Source: JAUIET01 sp045106985
GTDB lineage: Bacteria > Pseudomonadota > Gammaproteobacteria > Pseudomonadales > JAUIET01
NCBI GenBank assembly: GCA_045106985.1
Contig: JBGCFQ010000010.1
Location: 9,783-73,782, forward strand
Length of the DNA stretch: 64,000 nucleotides
Direction: 5' to 3'
Below are positions 1 through 9,308 of this stretch, piece after piece (within the stretch, counting starts at the first letter, position 1; each line of letters begins with the position of its first letter). The position numbers and the translations under genes were made by a program. The notes beneath the pieces were generated by a model. The model made no database searches. It was given only the letters and a program-made list of their open reading frames with translations, and had not been told where the DNA came from.

Positions 1-2168
1 TCCTCGTAGTTGCCACAACGGAAAAACTCCTGGCGCATGCGCGTAACCAAATGAACGGTATCATCCACCGCTATACCGATCGCGATAGTGGCGATCATCA
101 TACGAATATAATCCAGATTAATACCCGCCCAGCCCATGTAACCCATGGTAAGAAATATCGGGCCGAGGTTGGGAATCATTGCAAGCGAGCCGACCTTCAG
201 CGATCTGAAGATGACGCACATTAGTACGAAAATCATAACGAACACCAGCAAATAGCCCTGCGTAAAACTCGACGATATATAATCCGCCAAGCGAACCCAC
301 AACAAACCAACGCCGCTGGGCTCAACGCGCAGCCGTGCTTCTAACGGTCCAACATGTTCGTCCAAATAAGCCTGCAGCTCATCGAAGAGTAAGCGTATCT
401 CTGTTGATCCAGACATGGTCACTCGAAGATCGACAACAGCTCGGGAAAAGTCACTGGTTAGATACTCTTCCAGCTGGTCGCCACCCGACAATTCATACAA
501 CAATAGATACTGCGCTATCAACTCTTGGTCGTCAGGCAAGCGATAGTAGTCAGGGTTGTCACCATGGAATGTGCGGTTCAGGTCTTTCAAGGTGTCCACA
601 ATTGACAGCGACTTGTGCACCAATTCGCGCTGCTCGGCAAAGCGTTGAAATTGCTCAACAACTCGCAAGTTTTCAGGCGACTTCATGCCATCTTCACCGG
701 CTTCGAACACATACACCAGACTTAACATGCCACCCATGTTCTGTTCTGCATACTCAGTGTCTTGGCGAATTTTTAAATGTGGCTTGAAATCAGTAAGAAA
801 ACTGAAATCTACGCGTAGCTGTGCAACACCCGCGATGCCGGCAAAAACAAGAAAAATTGAGGCCGCATAAACGAGCGCAGGCCTGTTTACATTAATGTCG
901 GCGACCCAATGCAGGCCGCGGCTCAGCCACAGATGATCAACCTTCCACTTTCTTGCCTTTTCACCGCCGAATGAGAGCAAGCTTAGCAAAAGTGTAACTG
1001 TTAGAATGTAAGTGAACACCACGCCAATCGCGCCATAGATTGATACGTGTGAAATGCCCTTTAAGTCAGACCCTGCCATTGCGAGAAAGCCAACCGCGGT
1101 CGACAGTGCGGCCAACAAACAGGGGTTACCTACCAATTCCATCGTTTCACGCAGGGCATCGCGTCGTGCGAGGCCGTGGCTTCGGGCCAATTGAAACTCC
1201 GACAATAGATGCACCGACTGAGCCACACCGATGGCAATCAAAAGATTGGGAATCATTGAAAACATCAGGTCAACGTCCCAGCCCAACAGGGCCATCGCAG
1301 CCACTGTCATCAATAGTGCGATCAATACGACAGCTAAAGGGCCCAGCAAGGCCAGCAGTCCACCACGCAACAGTACCAGGCCAAGTACCATGATAATAAG
1401 CACACTGTATGTGAGCTGCTTAACCGGTTCAGTAAAGGCGATGGTGTTATAAATAGCGTTTAGTTCAACGTCGCCAACGTTGTAGAAATTCAACTCACTG
1501 TATTGCGGACGTTCAAGTATCTCGCGAATAATCGCACCGCTTGCCTGCGGATAAAGATTTTCCAGCCCGTCCCCACCTTCGGGATCAAAGCGTATTTGGT
1601 CGGTCGGGTCGGTGGCAGACCTGGACATTTCAAGTATGATGGCGGCGTGGCGACCGTCGGCAGACACTATATTATTAATATAGATATCTTTGCTGAGTAT
1701 GATGTTTCGAAGCTTCAACAGTTCTTCTTGAGTTTCGGGAAAGTCATGCAGAATTTCACGAACAAGAATATCGTCACCGTCTGACTGCATAAATTCAGAC
1801 GAACTTAGGCTGCTCACATCTTTCACGAAGGGCACTTCACGCTCTAATGAACGACTTAACTCGGCGACACTGCGCATAACATTCAGATCGAAAACGCCGT
1901 GCTCTGCTGTTGGAGCCGTATAGAGAATGTAAGCGATTTCATCAGAGCCGAAGTCGGCGCGAAAATCGTAGTAATTCTTATAAGTAGGATCTTCTGGATC
2001 AAAGAATGAATCCAACGATGCATCTGCGCCAACCCCCGCAGCTATCCACGCCGCAAGCACTGTCGTAAGCATGGTGCTTATCAATACCGAAAGACGGTGA
2101 TCGTGCACCCAGACGGCGAAGTCCCCAAACGCGATAGAACTGCGCGCTAGATAATCACGTGGAGCCAT
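1..2168 (-). CDS. RND/MMPL superfamily exporter, 3' end cut by window edge
   Basis: Reading the minus strand from an ATG at 2168 gives an open frame to the window edge (about 722 codons), so the C-terminus is missing. A transmembrane helix near residues 22-45 is followed by a large extracytoplasmic loop. A block of hydrophobic helices follows, then a second large loop and a second helix block, the duplicated layout of RND proteins. The second block contains the TIAIGIAVDDTVH stretch, typical of the MMPL/hopanoid-exporter-like branch. The start is supported by an AAAGG ribosome site just upstream. Family members export lipids or hydrophobic compounds across the inner membrane using the proton gradient. 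The substrate cannot be read from sequence and no adaptor or outer-membrane partner is visible here. Confidence 0.88.
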   Translation of the reverse strand, partial: MAPRDYLARSSIAFGDFAVWVHDHRLSVLISTMLTTVLAAWIAAGVGADASLDSFFDPEDPTYKNYYDFRADFGSDEIAYILYTAPTAEHGVFDLNVMRSVAELSRSLEREVPFVKDVSSLSSSEFMQSDGDDILVREILHDFPETQEELLKLRNIILSKDIYINNIVSADGRHAAIILEMSRSATDPTDQIRFDPEGGDGLENLYPQASGAIIREILERPQYSELNFYNVGDVELNAIYNTIAFTEPVKQLTYSVLIIMVLGLVLLRGGLLALLGPLAVVLIALLMTVAAMALLGWDVDLMFSMIPNLLIAIGVAQSVHLLSEFQLARSHGLARRDALRETMELVGNPCLLAALSTAVGFLAMAGSDLKGISHVSIYGAIGVVFTYILTVTLLLSLLSFGGEKARKWKVDHLWLSRGLHWVADINVNRPALVYAASIFLVFAGIAGVAQLRVDFSFLTDFKPHLKIRQDTEYAEQNMGGMLSLVYVFEAGEDGMKSPENLRVVEQFQRFAEQRELVHKSLSIVDTLKDLNRTFHGDNPDYYRLPDDQELIAQYLLLYELSGGDQLEEYLTSDFSRAVVDLRVTMSGSTEIRLLFDELQAYLDEHVGPLEARLRVEPSGVGLLWVRLADYISSSFTQGYLLVFVMIFVLMCVIFRSLKVGSLAMIPNLGPIFLTMGYMGWAGINLDYIRMMIATIAIGIAVDDTVHLVTRMRQEFFRCGNYE

Positions 2169-2240
2169 AAATTGCCTTTATCTTTAGCCGTGGTTGGTTT
2201 TTAGAGGCCAGTGTAGATTTACCTGGCGGTTCCCGGCCAC

Positions 2241-2435
2241 TTACAGTGCCTTCACTTTTTCTTTCCCGCATCGCGAACAGCGAAAAAGCGTCACCAGCTT
2301 GCCCTTCTTTGAGTCGAACTGCCGTTCTTTGACCGTTTGCCAGTCGTGATGACCATTTCCACACAAGGTGCCACCCTTGGCTTTTTTTTGCCGCAGCTGG
2401 CTCGCTTTTTTCTTGAACGAAATTATCTCTGCCAT
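2241..2435 (-). CDS. Small conserved Zn-ribbon-like protein
   Basis: This encodes 64 residues, basic and soluble. An N-terminal MAEIISFKKKASQLRQ segment is followed by one Cys near residue 25 (LCGNGHH) and a CxxC pair in RCSRCGKEK near the C-terminus, consistent with a small metal-binding ribbon. Similar short proteins are, to my recollection, widespread as unannotated genes in Gammaproteobacteria. It lies between the glycosylase gene and the exporter, all on the minus strand and closely spaced, so co-transcription is possible. The function is unknown. Confidence 0.7.
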   Translation of the reverse strand: MAEIISFKKKASQLRQKKAKGGTLCGNGHHDWQTVKERQFDSKKGKLVTLFRCSRCGKEKVKAL

Positions 2436-2455
2436 TCTTCTCTAGCCTGCACCGC

Positions 2456-3097
2456 TCAGGTTGGCGCGCCTCGATAATAGTGCCACAAGAACAAGCTGCC
2501 TGCGGTTCGGTGAGGCGCCCAGTGGGCGACTATTTCTCTCGCTTCTTTGCCTGTTGGTCGTTCCCTAAGCCCTTTCAAGCGTTGCAAAGCGATGAGTAAG
2601 GCCAGGTCGTCAGCGGCGAAGATATCCTTGCGCTGCAACGAGAACATCAAATAAATTTCTGCGCTCCAATTGCCAAAACCGCGCTGCGCCACGATGTGTG
2701 CAATAGCGTCTTCGTCGCTCATCTCAGGTAGCTGATCCGGACAAAAAGTTCCTTCCAGAATGCTAGCGGCCAGGCCTTGGGCGTATTCTACTTTGCGTCC
2801 AGATAGCCCAGCGGCGCGCAGTTTCTCAGGTTTGCAGTGCGCAATGGTCTTCGGCTCCATGGTCGGAAACGCGAGACATACCTTGTTCCATATACTTGCA
2901 GCCGCCTCGGTTGATACTTGCTGGCTGACAATAATCGACAAGAAGGTGGCAAAACCTCGATCGCGTAGCCGCGGTTCGGGAAAACCACATAATTCAACAC
3001 CCGCTGCAACATGCTCATCCACTGTCGCTATTGCCCGAATATGCCGCTTTAGCCGGCGCCTGGCGTTTATTTGATCTTTGTTAGTCAGTGATGTCAT
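2456..3097 (-). CDS. DNA-3-methyladenine glycosylase, HhH-GPD (AlkA-like)
   Basis: The 213-residue protein fits the catalytic core of the AlkA/MAG branch of HhH-GPD base-excision glycosylases. The helix-hairpin-helix is seen in VAQRGFGNWSAEIYLMFSL. It is followed by DIFAADDLALL, where the conserved catalytic Asp of the family falls. SIIVSQQVSTEAA matches the usual conserved N-terminal helix of the fold. It lacks the extra N-terminal domain of E. coli AlkA, so it resembles the shorter MAG-like enzymes. The expected role is removal of alkylated purines from DNA. An alkyltransferase-like protein in the same damage class lies at 43 kb but is not linked. Confidence 0.88.
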   Translation of the reverse strand: MTSLTNKDQINARRRLKRHIRAIATVDEHVAAGVELCGFPEPRLRDRGFATFLSIIVSQQVSTEAAASIWNKVCLAFPTMEPKTIAHCKPEKLRAAGLSGRKVEYAQGLAASILEGTFCPDQLPEMSDEDAIAHIVAQRGFGNWSAEIYLMFSLQRKDIFAADDLALLIALQRLKGLRERPTGKEAREIVAHWAPHRTAGSLFLWHYYRGAPT

Positions 3098-3393
3098 TCG
3101 CGCACTTTATAGAATATGCTGCGGCCTGTCCCCTCTGAGTTCAGCCTAGTGCGCTTGTGAGACGGTTCTTTGGAGCTCTGATCCACGACGAACCGCTTAT
3201 CGGTATTCGAGTGCCCGTTGGTCAATCATTCACACTGATTGCTGCCCGAATTTTGATCTGATCAAAATGCAAGCTAACCTTAATATTAACAGAAGCAAAA
3301 AGGATCTTAGGTCTACCGCTGTTCTGACAACACGTAGGAAACGCTCACTACGCTGTAACACGACGGTCACATTGACCAATTACTATTCATATT
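3098..3393. other. Intergenic region between divergent genes
   Basis: About 300 bases separate the minus-strand glycosylase and the plus-strand phosphatase. I see no convincing RNA gene, terminator or conserved small ORF here. It presumably holds the promoters of both flanking genes. Confidence 0.5.
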
Positions 3394-3936
3394 ATGGCCA
3401 TTGCAATACCAAACTTGCTGCAGCACATACACAATTGGGACGTAGATGTCTTTCAGCGATGGCAGGTGCGCACCAATAGAGCCCAGATTATGCGCTTTGC
3501 ACGCAAGGTCTCGAGCACGGCTGACGGCTGGCCTTACCCCTTGTTTGGCATTGTCTATTTCCTGTTGGAACCGGTAACCGGCGCTTTCTTATGCATGGCG
3601 CTAGGCTGGGCCTACCTTGTGGAACGTTGCTGCTACCTGTTAATGAAGAAAAGCTTCAAACGGAGACGACCCCCAGCTGCAATTCCCAACTTTCGAAGCG
3701 TTATCATCGCGTCTGACGAATTCAGCTTCCCATCCGGGCACACCTCTGGGGCCTTTGTTTTTGTCACAACGTGCTATCTGATTTTCGGCCCAATTGTGCT
3801 GCCCGCTTACCTCTGGGCCGGAATGGTCGCGCTTTCTAGAATCAGCCTCGGCGTGCACTTTCCGACAGACACAGTGATGGGCGCCATCATGGGTTCGTCT
3901 ATCGCCATGTTTAGCTACTACTTCCTGGTCGCCTAA
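3394..3936 (+). CDS. PAP2 family membrane phosphatase
   Basis: This is a 180-residue membrane protein carrying the three phosphatase signature motifs. They are K..F.R.RP around residues 86-93, PSGH at 113-116 (general-acid His) and SRxSxGVHFPxD at 148-159 (nucleophilic His). Hydrophobic helices lie between them. The family dephosphorylates lipid phosphates such as phosphatidate, undecaprenyl pyrophosphate or phosphatidylglycerophosphate at the periplasmic face of the inner membrane. Which of these applies cannot be told from the motifs. The gene stands alone between the glycosylase (divergent) and an M48 protease. Confidence 0.9.
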   Translation: MAIAIPNLLQHIHNWDVDVFQRWQVRTNRAQIMRFARKVSSTADGWPYPLFGIVYFLLEPVTGAFLCMALGWAYLVERCCYLLMKKSFKRRRPPAAIPNFRSVIIASDEFSFPSGHTSGAFVFVTTCYLIFGPIVLPAYLWAGMVALSRISLGVHFPTDTVMGAIMGSSIAMFSYYFLVA

Positions 3937-4143
3937 GCGCGAATAGCGCAACGTAGTATCATCTAAGTCAGGCTGTCGCATACATATGCACCCTCTCGGG
4001 ATTCGGTACTAAAAACGTAAACAAACGCTAAACCATCAAGCACTTCCTCTTGACCCTTGCATTCGGTTTATAATCAGCCAATCTGGGCAGTGTAAACTGG
4101 CCTTTCAATAACATCTTTGCTTCACACCGCAGGAGCCTTTGCC

Positions 4144-5706
4144 ATGAGCCAAATCAGACACGCCGCATCTCTTTTCGTTCTGCTGTTGTGCATAAGCGCT
4201 TGCGGTGTAAACCCGGTCACGGGCGAGCGCGAGTTGCAGTGGATATCGACAGCACAGGAAATAAATATTGGTAAACAGAACTATTTGCCAGCCAGACAGG
4301 TGCAAGGTGGTGACTATGTTGTTGACCGTGATGTTACGCGTTACGTCGAGGGTGTAATGCTTCGTGTTGCGGCAGCTTCCGAGAAAGTGAACGTTGATCA
4401 AAATCGTAAGTTACCGTACGAAATAGAAGTGCTTAACAGCTCTGTGCCCAACGCGTGGGCTATGCCCGGTGGAAAGATGGCAATAAACCGCGGCTTACTC
4501 ACCGAGCTTAATAGCGAAGCCGAGCTTGCCGCAGTGCTAGGTCATGAAATTGTGCACGCAGCGGCTCGCCACGGAGCAAAGTCTCAAGAACGAGGCATGC
4601 TGTTGCAGGGTGGCTTACTCGCCACACAAATAGCCTCCGCTAGCAATCGCTATGGCAATTTGATAGCGGGTGGCGCCATGGTTGGTGCGCAACTGGTTAC
4701 CACTAAGTATGGGCGCAGCGCTGAATTACAGTCAGACCTATATGGTATGCAATACATGGTTGCCGCAGGTTACAACCCTCAGGCGGCTGTTGATTTGCAA
4801 CAAACTTTTGTGCGCTTATCCGAAGGCCGTCAAAGCAATTGGCTGGACGGCCTATTTGCCTCACACCCTCCGTCGGCCGAGCGGGTTGCACGCAACCGTG
4901 AAACAGCCGCGCGCCTCGGTGGCAGCGATCTCGAATATGGAAAAGAAAGCTATAAGCGCGCCATCAGCACTTTGTTGCGAGATGCAGACGCTTACGCCGC
5001 GCACGATAAAGCGTTGAAAGCAGCCAAAGAAAAAGACCTGAAAACAGCCTACGCCGAGGTTGAAAAAGCCATTCGCCTGCAGCCACGCGAACCGAAGTTT
5101 TACGGGCTAAAAGGTGACCTTGCAGCGGGTGACAAGAAGTTCAAAACGGCCATTACCCAGTATGACAAAGCGATCAACTTGTACCCTGAGTATTTTGCAT
5201 TTCATTTACACAAAGGGTATGCAAAGCAGGAGTTAGGCGACAAGAGAGGAGCTAAATCATCCTTTGAGAAAAGTAATTCAATTCTGCCAACACCAAACGC
5301 ACAAAAGGCCTTAGGTGATCTTGCGCTGGCCGGTGGTGATCGCGAAACAGCACTTAAGTACTTTTCCTCCGCTGCACGCTCAAACTCACCGGTGGGCCAA
5401 CAAGCATTGAGCTCAATGACACGATTGGAGCTGCCCAGCAATCCTTCCAAGTACATTAAAACTCAGCTAGGCCTTAGTAACGACAATAAAGTGCTGATCC
5501 AAGTTCTCAATCAAGCACCTGTCAGCGTGCGCGATATTCAAATCATTACAGCTTACTTTGACGCGAACGGAAACCAAGTATCCAGAACGCAAACCTTACG
5601 GGTAGGCAAAGCCTTAAAGCCCGGTGAGCGAACGGTAATTACCACCCGCATCTCAGACACATCTGGACTCAAAGCTCAGGTGAGCAAGGCGTCGGTCGCC
5701 GAGTAA
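4144..5706 (+). CDS. M48 family metalloprotease lipoprotein with TPR repeats (BepA/YfgC-like)
   Basis: The ATG at 4144 is chosen over an upstream TTG at 4117 because it follows a CAGGAG site and gives a clean lipoprotein signal with lipobox ISAC (Cys20). The zinc-protease motif HEIVH lies at residues 134-138. The third ligand is expected in SAELQSDLYGMQYM near residue 190. The second half contains TPR-like helices (about 285-430) and ends in a beta-rich domain (about 430-520) resembling FxLYD-type extensions. BepA-like proteases act in the periplasm on misassembled outer-membrane proteins. At 520 residues it is slightly longer than E. coli BepA because of the C-terminal domain. Confidence 0.9.
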   Translation: MSQIRHAASLFVLLLCISACGVNPVTGERELQWISTAQEINIGKQNYLPARQVQGGDYVVDRDVTRYVEGVMLRVAAASEKVNVDQNRKLPYEIEVLNSSVPNAWAMPGGKMAINRGLLTELNSEAELAAVLGHEIVHAAARHGAKSQERGMLLQGGLLATQIASASNRYGNLIAGGAMVGAQLVTTKYGRSAELQSDLYGMQYMVAAGYNPQAAVDLQQTFVRLSEGRQSNWLDGLFASHPPSAERVARNRETAARLGGSDLEYGKESYKRAISTLLRDADAYAAHDKALKAAKEKDLKTAYAEVEKAIRLQPREPKFYGLKGDLAAGDKKFKTAITQYDKAINLYPEYFAFHLHKGYAKQELGDKRGAKSSFEKSNSILPTPNAQKALGDLALAGGDRETALKYFSSAARSNSPVGQQALSSMTRLELPSNPSKYIKTQLGLSNDNKVLIQVLNQAPVSVRDIQIITAYFDANGNQVSRTQTLRVGKALKPGERTVITTRISDTSGLKAQVSKASVAE

Positions 5707-5898
5707 GCACGCCAATGCCAACAACACATGCAGTCTAAAACTCGAGCAAATGTAACAGCAGATTAAAACGTTAACCAATGCTCGTTTCCACATTGGTGAC
5801 TATTGCGCTGGCAGCTATGCTGATCATTCAGCTTCGATTCAGTTGCCAGACACTATCTTTGCTAACACTGATTCGAACTATCACTTAAGAAGAGGGCC

Positions 5899-6591
5899 AT
5901 GATGAAATTGAAAGCAACTGTAGGTTTGATATCCTGTTTAGCGCTGGGCGGATGCGCCACGCAGCCCGATGGCTCGGTCGATCGCAATAACACAGCAATA
6001 GGAGCGGCCGTTGGCGCTGTTGCGGGCGCATTGATAGGCGGTCAAACAGACAACGATGGAAATCGAGATCGCGGTGTTATAACTGGCGCTATTCTAGGTG
6101 CCGCTGCCGGTGCTGGCATTGGCCACCACATGGACAAGCAGGAGCAAGAATTTCGCGATGAGCTAGCGGCTGAGCAGCGACGCTCTGAGATTGAAATTGA
6201 GCGCGTTCGTGACGATTTACTGAAACTCACCTTTGAGAATGAAGTGACCTTCGACGTGGACAGCGCATCTATTAAATCACGCTCGCACTCATCGCTATCA
6301 AAGGTTGGCGAAGTGATGCAAAAATATGGCTCAAGTGCTGAAATTGTTGGCCATACGGATTCCACCGGTTCAGAAAGTTACAACCTGCAACTTTCTGAAC
6401 GGCGAGCAAACAGCGTGAAAGACTACTTGGTCAGCAACGGCGTTCCAGGCAGCATGCTGAGTTACCGTGGCCGAGGCGAATCTGAGCCTCGAGCTGCAAA
6501 CGATACGGCCGCTGGCCGTCAACTGAATCGACGGGTTGAGATGTTTGTACAACCTAGCGATGCGACCCGTAGTAATGTAGTAGGTCGCTAA
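5899..6591 (+). CDS. OmpA family lipoprotein with glycine-zipper segment (YiaD-like)
   Basis: The 230-residue protein starts with a lipoprotein signal ending in ALGGC. It is followed by a glycine-zipper stretch (alternating Gly/Ala, about residues 33-80), a short charged coiled-coil linker and a C-terminal OmpA peptidoglycan-binding domain. That domain includes VGHTDSTGSESYNLQLSERR and the NRRVEM ending. The architecture matches the YiaD/Pal-like group that ties the outer membrane to peptidoglycan. A ribosome site (AGAGGG) precedes the ATG. A strong terminator follows directly, so this is probably a single-gene unit. Confidence 0.92.
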   Translation: MMKLKATVGLISCLALGGCATQPDGSVDRNNTAIGAAVGAVAGALIGGQTDNDGNRDRGVITGAILGAAAGAGIGHHMDKQEQEFRDELAAEQRRSEIEIERVRDDLLKLTFENEVTFDVDSASIKSRSHSSLSKVGEVMQKYGSSAEIVGHTDSTGSESYNLQLSERRANSVKDYLVSNGVPGSMLSYRGRGESEPRAANDTAAGRQLNRRVEMFVQPSDATRSNVVGR

Positions 6592-6604
6592 GGCCTAGGC
6601 CTTA
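6589..6604. repeat. 16-bp perfect palindrome over the stop codon
   Basis: The stop codon of the OmpA gene is embedded in a self-complementary 16-mer centred on CCTAGG. It lies only a few bases before the terminator hairpin. It may simply extend the terminator structure. No other role is evident. Confidence 0.4.
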
Positions 6605-6606
6605 AG

Positions 6607-6634
6607 AAAAAGCCCGCATGCGCGGGCTTTTTTT
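6607..6634 (+). terminator. Rho-independent terminator after OmpA gene
   Basis: A 10-bp GC-rich stem (AAAAGCCCGC paired with GCGGGCTTTT) with a 4-base ATGC loop runs into a T-tract. It also has an A-tract upstream, so it could serve the convergent DUF4139 gene on the other strand. Confidence 0.9.
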
Positions 6635-6663
6635 ATGCTCGGTTGTTTTGACCATTATTCCTG

Positions 6664-8127
6664 CTAAAACTTAGTACGCACTGAGTAAGTCAATGTAGTG
6701 GAACTTTCGGCTGGCACTTTGATTGTCCATTCAGCTGTTCCAGCAGCGCGCTTAACATGCGGCCTGCTTTCTTTCAGAATTTTCCAATCACCAGGAACCG
6801 GCTCACGCACAATAACAGTGACTGACTCTTTCTTCGCATTCTTCAATTTTATCGAATAGCTAGAGTCATACTCTGTGTGTGACATAACACGTTCCACTAC
6901 TTTGAAATTGGTTTGATTTTTGTCGGCAGTAACATCAAAGGAATCACCTAGCTTAAGACGAACATTCTCTTTGTTAGGCGTGTGATCTACATTGTCTTCA
7001 CCAACAAACTGCGCATTGCCTTTTGAGTCTCGCTTGTAAACTCTAACAATCCCCTTCGGCAGCGGAATACCCAGTCCATCTTTCTTGTCGTTATCAAACT
7101 GAACAAACACACCCAGCTTCATCTTCTGACCAATATTGCCGTAGCTCGATTGGTAGTAGTAATTATTGCCCTGTAAAACCAGCTCTTTCTTAACCGGCAC
7201 CGAACTTGCTGTCAGTAGAGAGACCTGCTTTTTCTGCTTGTCACTAATGGTGGTAGGCCGGTCCAGCGTGTACAGATGGTACTCGAAAAGACTTTCTTCC
7301 GACATACTGGAGTCTGACTCCATCATCACCATTCGGTCTCTTTTCTGGGCCATCATTGCCCTTGGTTGCGCACGACTAACCTGATTTACATCGCCCGCTA
7401 CCAATTGCATCTTTGCATTTCGATAACTCGCGCCACTGGTATTATTCAGCGTAACCCAGCCCGTTAAGTCTAAGGAGCTGTCATCCTTATTAAGTTCAGC
7501 CACATAGTCGGCCTGCCAAGAAAGGCCGCCGGTTAGATAACTAAGCTCCAGATCTTTCTTACCTGCCTGAGAATTGTTTAGCTTAATCGCTAAGGTTGGT
7601 TCATCACGCAAATTGCTTGGCACATCGTCGTAAATTATGCGCCCACCAGGATTCGTCTCAATGCGGTCACCAATGCGAAGAACCACGCCACTTTGAGTGC
7701 TTAGCACTATCGCATCTTCTATCTTTTCTTTACCTGTGGCTGGATTAAGAGTGGCAATTCGCACCGAGCGACCCGTGTATTTCTCTAATAATTTTTGCGG
7801 GGTCAGAAGATCAAAATCAAAATTCTGCTCAATCAGTTTCAAACTTCCACTACCAGAGGTATTTCGCAACAAAGCTGTCTCCGGGCGCATTCGAGCACTA
7901 ACCCCGCGAAAAGCCAGGTCAAGTTCACCTTTGGGTAACTGCACGCTGCGCTTGTCTTTAACCAACGCCAGGTTTTCATTGTATATGGTAACGGCGACCG
8001 CTTGCTGATCGTCAAGCGATGTTCTTACTTCGTCACTATCTGCCTGGCTGTATGTGGCACTGCCAAGCGAAAGAAGCGAACTGGCCAATAGGGCCATCGG
8101 CTTTTTTGTGCGTGTGTTTAACTGCAT
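6664..8127 (-). CDS. DUF4139 domain-containing secreted protein
   Basis: The start at 8127 is preferred to the longer frame (TTG at 8220) because AAGGAGAG lies just upstream and the protein then begins with a signal peptide (MQLNTRTKKPMALLASSLLS, cleaved near AQA-type residues). The 487-residue mature product has the beta-rich organisation of the DUF4139 family. QAVAVTIYNENLALVKDKR at the N-terminus and a C-terminal PVPGDWKILKES/AEWTIKVPA block are the typical family signatures. The protein is probably periplasmic or outer-membrane associated. The biochemical function of the family is not established. It is convergent with the OmpA gene across a shared terminator. Confidence 0.88.
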   Translation of the reverse strand: MQLNTRTKKPMALLASSLLSLGSATYSQADSDEVRTSLDDQQAVAVTIYNENLALVKDKRSVQLPKGELDLAFRGVSARMRPETALLRNTSGSGSLKLIEQNFDFDLLTPQKLLEKYTGRSVRIATLNPATGKEKIEDAIVLSTQSGVVLRIGDRIETNPGGRIIYDDVPSNLRDEPTLAIKLNNSQAGKKDLELSYLTGGLSWQADYVAELNKDDSSLDLTGWVTLNNTSGASYRNAKMQLVAGDVNQVSRAQPRAMMAQKRDRMVMMESDSSMSEESLFEYHLYTLDRPTTISDKQKKQVSLLTASSVPVKKELVLQGNNYYYQSSYGNIGQKMKLGVFVQFDNDKKDGLGIPLPKGIVRVYKRDSKGNAQFVGEDNVDHTPNKENVRLKLGDSFDVTADKNQTNFKVVERVMSHTEYDSSYSIKLKNAKKESVTVIVREPVPGDWKILKESRPHVKRAAGTAEWTIKVPAESSTTLTYSVRTKF

Positions 8128-8286
8128 GGATCTCTCCTTTGAGTGGTTTCCTGTAGTTAAACGCAGCATATCGGAAAAAGGGGTTAAAAGAGGGTAAAGG
8201 CGAGCAAAAAATGTAAGCAAAGCTTGCAGGACATGTTTAGCTCTTGTGCCCGTACTCGTTCTTCCGAACCTGAAAACGACTTTTGG

Positions 8287-9156
8287 TCAAAACCTAGAGA
8301 TTGTTTCGTCACCAAAGCGTTTAATACTATCTACTTTTTGCTCTAATGTTGCCTCGGGTCCAGCACTGAACATCCATGGCATTGTGGTTAATGTGCTCAG
8401 GCCGTTTTCCGCCAACAGGGTGTAATCGTCAACCCCAAAGGCATCCATTGGTCCAAAACTGAGCATCTTAAAGTCTTCGAGACTGCCTCCGGCCTCTTGC
8501 CTATAACGCTTGGCTTTAGCCATAAGATCAAGTAGTTCTTGCTTGGTATGCAGATCAGCTATCCAACCGTCATTGCGCGCTGCGCGCCGCATTGCAGGCT
8601 CAGAAAAGCCGCCGACATAAATCGGTATGTGTTGTTCGGGGTAAGGATGCATGGAGACACCAGGCAAGTCATAGAACTCCCCCTTATGTTCAATCATCTC
8701 ACCAGTCCAAAGCTTACGCATCACCTCTATCATTTCGTCAGCCCTTTTCCCGCGTCTAGCAAAAGGTTGTTCTCCGGCGGCGAACTCTTCTGGCATCCAT
8801 CCCATGCCAATACCCAGTGCTAATCGATAGTCACTCATCACCGCAGCAGTGGCTAAAATTTTCGCTACATGTACCGGATTGCGAGCAGGCAACACATACA
8901 CATTGGTATAAAATTTTAAACGCGATGTAACCGCCGCCATCGATGCTACGGCAATCCAAGGGTCTGGAAAATCATCGGTCTGGGAGAAGCGAGGCACACC
9001 ATCGTCAGTGTACGGATAGGGCTTTGAGAGAGTTTTAGGGTAGATCAAGTGGTCAGACAATGTCGCATAGGTAAACCCCGCATCTTCAGCTGCTTTTGCA
9101 AGCGTTTGATAATCTTGCGGTGCGCAAAAACTGATAGAAAGTCCGAATTCCAACAT
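8287..9156 (-). CDS. Luciferase-like (LLM class) flavin-dependent oxidoreductase
   Basis: Starting at the ATG at 9156 (289 residues), the protein begins LEFGLSISF, as expected for the first beta strand of the luciferase-like TIM barrel. An upstream ATG at 9189 is also possible. Characteristic pieces are ATLSDHL, RLALGIGMGWMPEEFAA and IPIYVGGFSEPAMRRAA. These match the TIGR03619-type branch, often annotated as F420-dependent, but whether the cofactor is F420 or FMN is not decidable here and this organism may not make F420. It is divergent from the OYE-type reductase gene, which suggests a shared catabolic role. Confidence 0.85.
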   Translation of the reverse strand: MLEFGLSISFCAPQDYQTLAKAAEDAGFTYATLSDHLIYPKTLSKPYPYTDDGVPRFSQTDDFPDPWIAVASMAAVTSRLKFYTNVYVLPARNPVHVAKILATAAVMSDYRLALGIGMGWMPEEFAAGEQPFARRGKRADEMIEVMRKLWTGEMIEHKGEFYDLPGVSMHPYPEQHIPIYVGGFSEPAMRRAARNDGWIADLHTKQELLDLMAKAKRYRQEAGGSLEDFKMLSFGPMDAFGVDDYTLLAENGLSTLTTMPWMFSAGPEATLEQKVDSIKRFGDETISRF

Positions 9157-9308
9157 AGGGATACCTGTAGTAAACGTGCGACTGAACATGTTACCTAATC
9201 TTACGTTTGCTGAGCACTATCTTGCCAAGCTTTTAGGAACGACCTTTAAGCCCGTGATAAGCTGACAGACACTCACACAGTCTACATTGACGCCTTGAGG
9301 CAACCGCT

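Noticed and set aside
335..787. Plus-strand open frames across 335-1452
   Set aside because: They lie antisense to a convincing RND/MMPL exporter frame that continues to the window edge.
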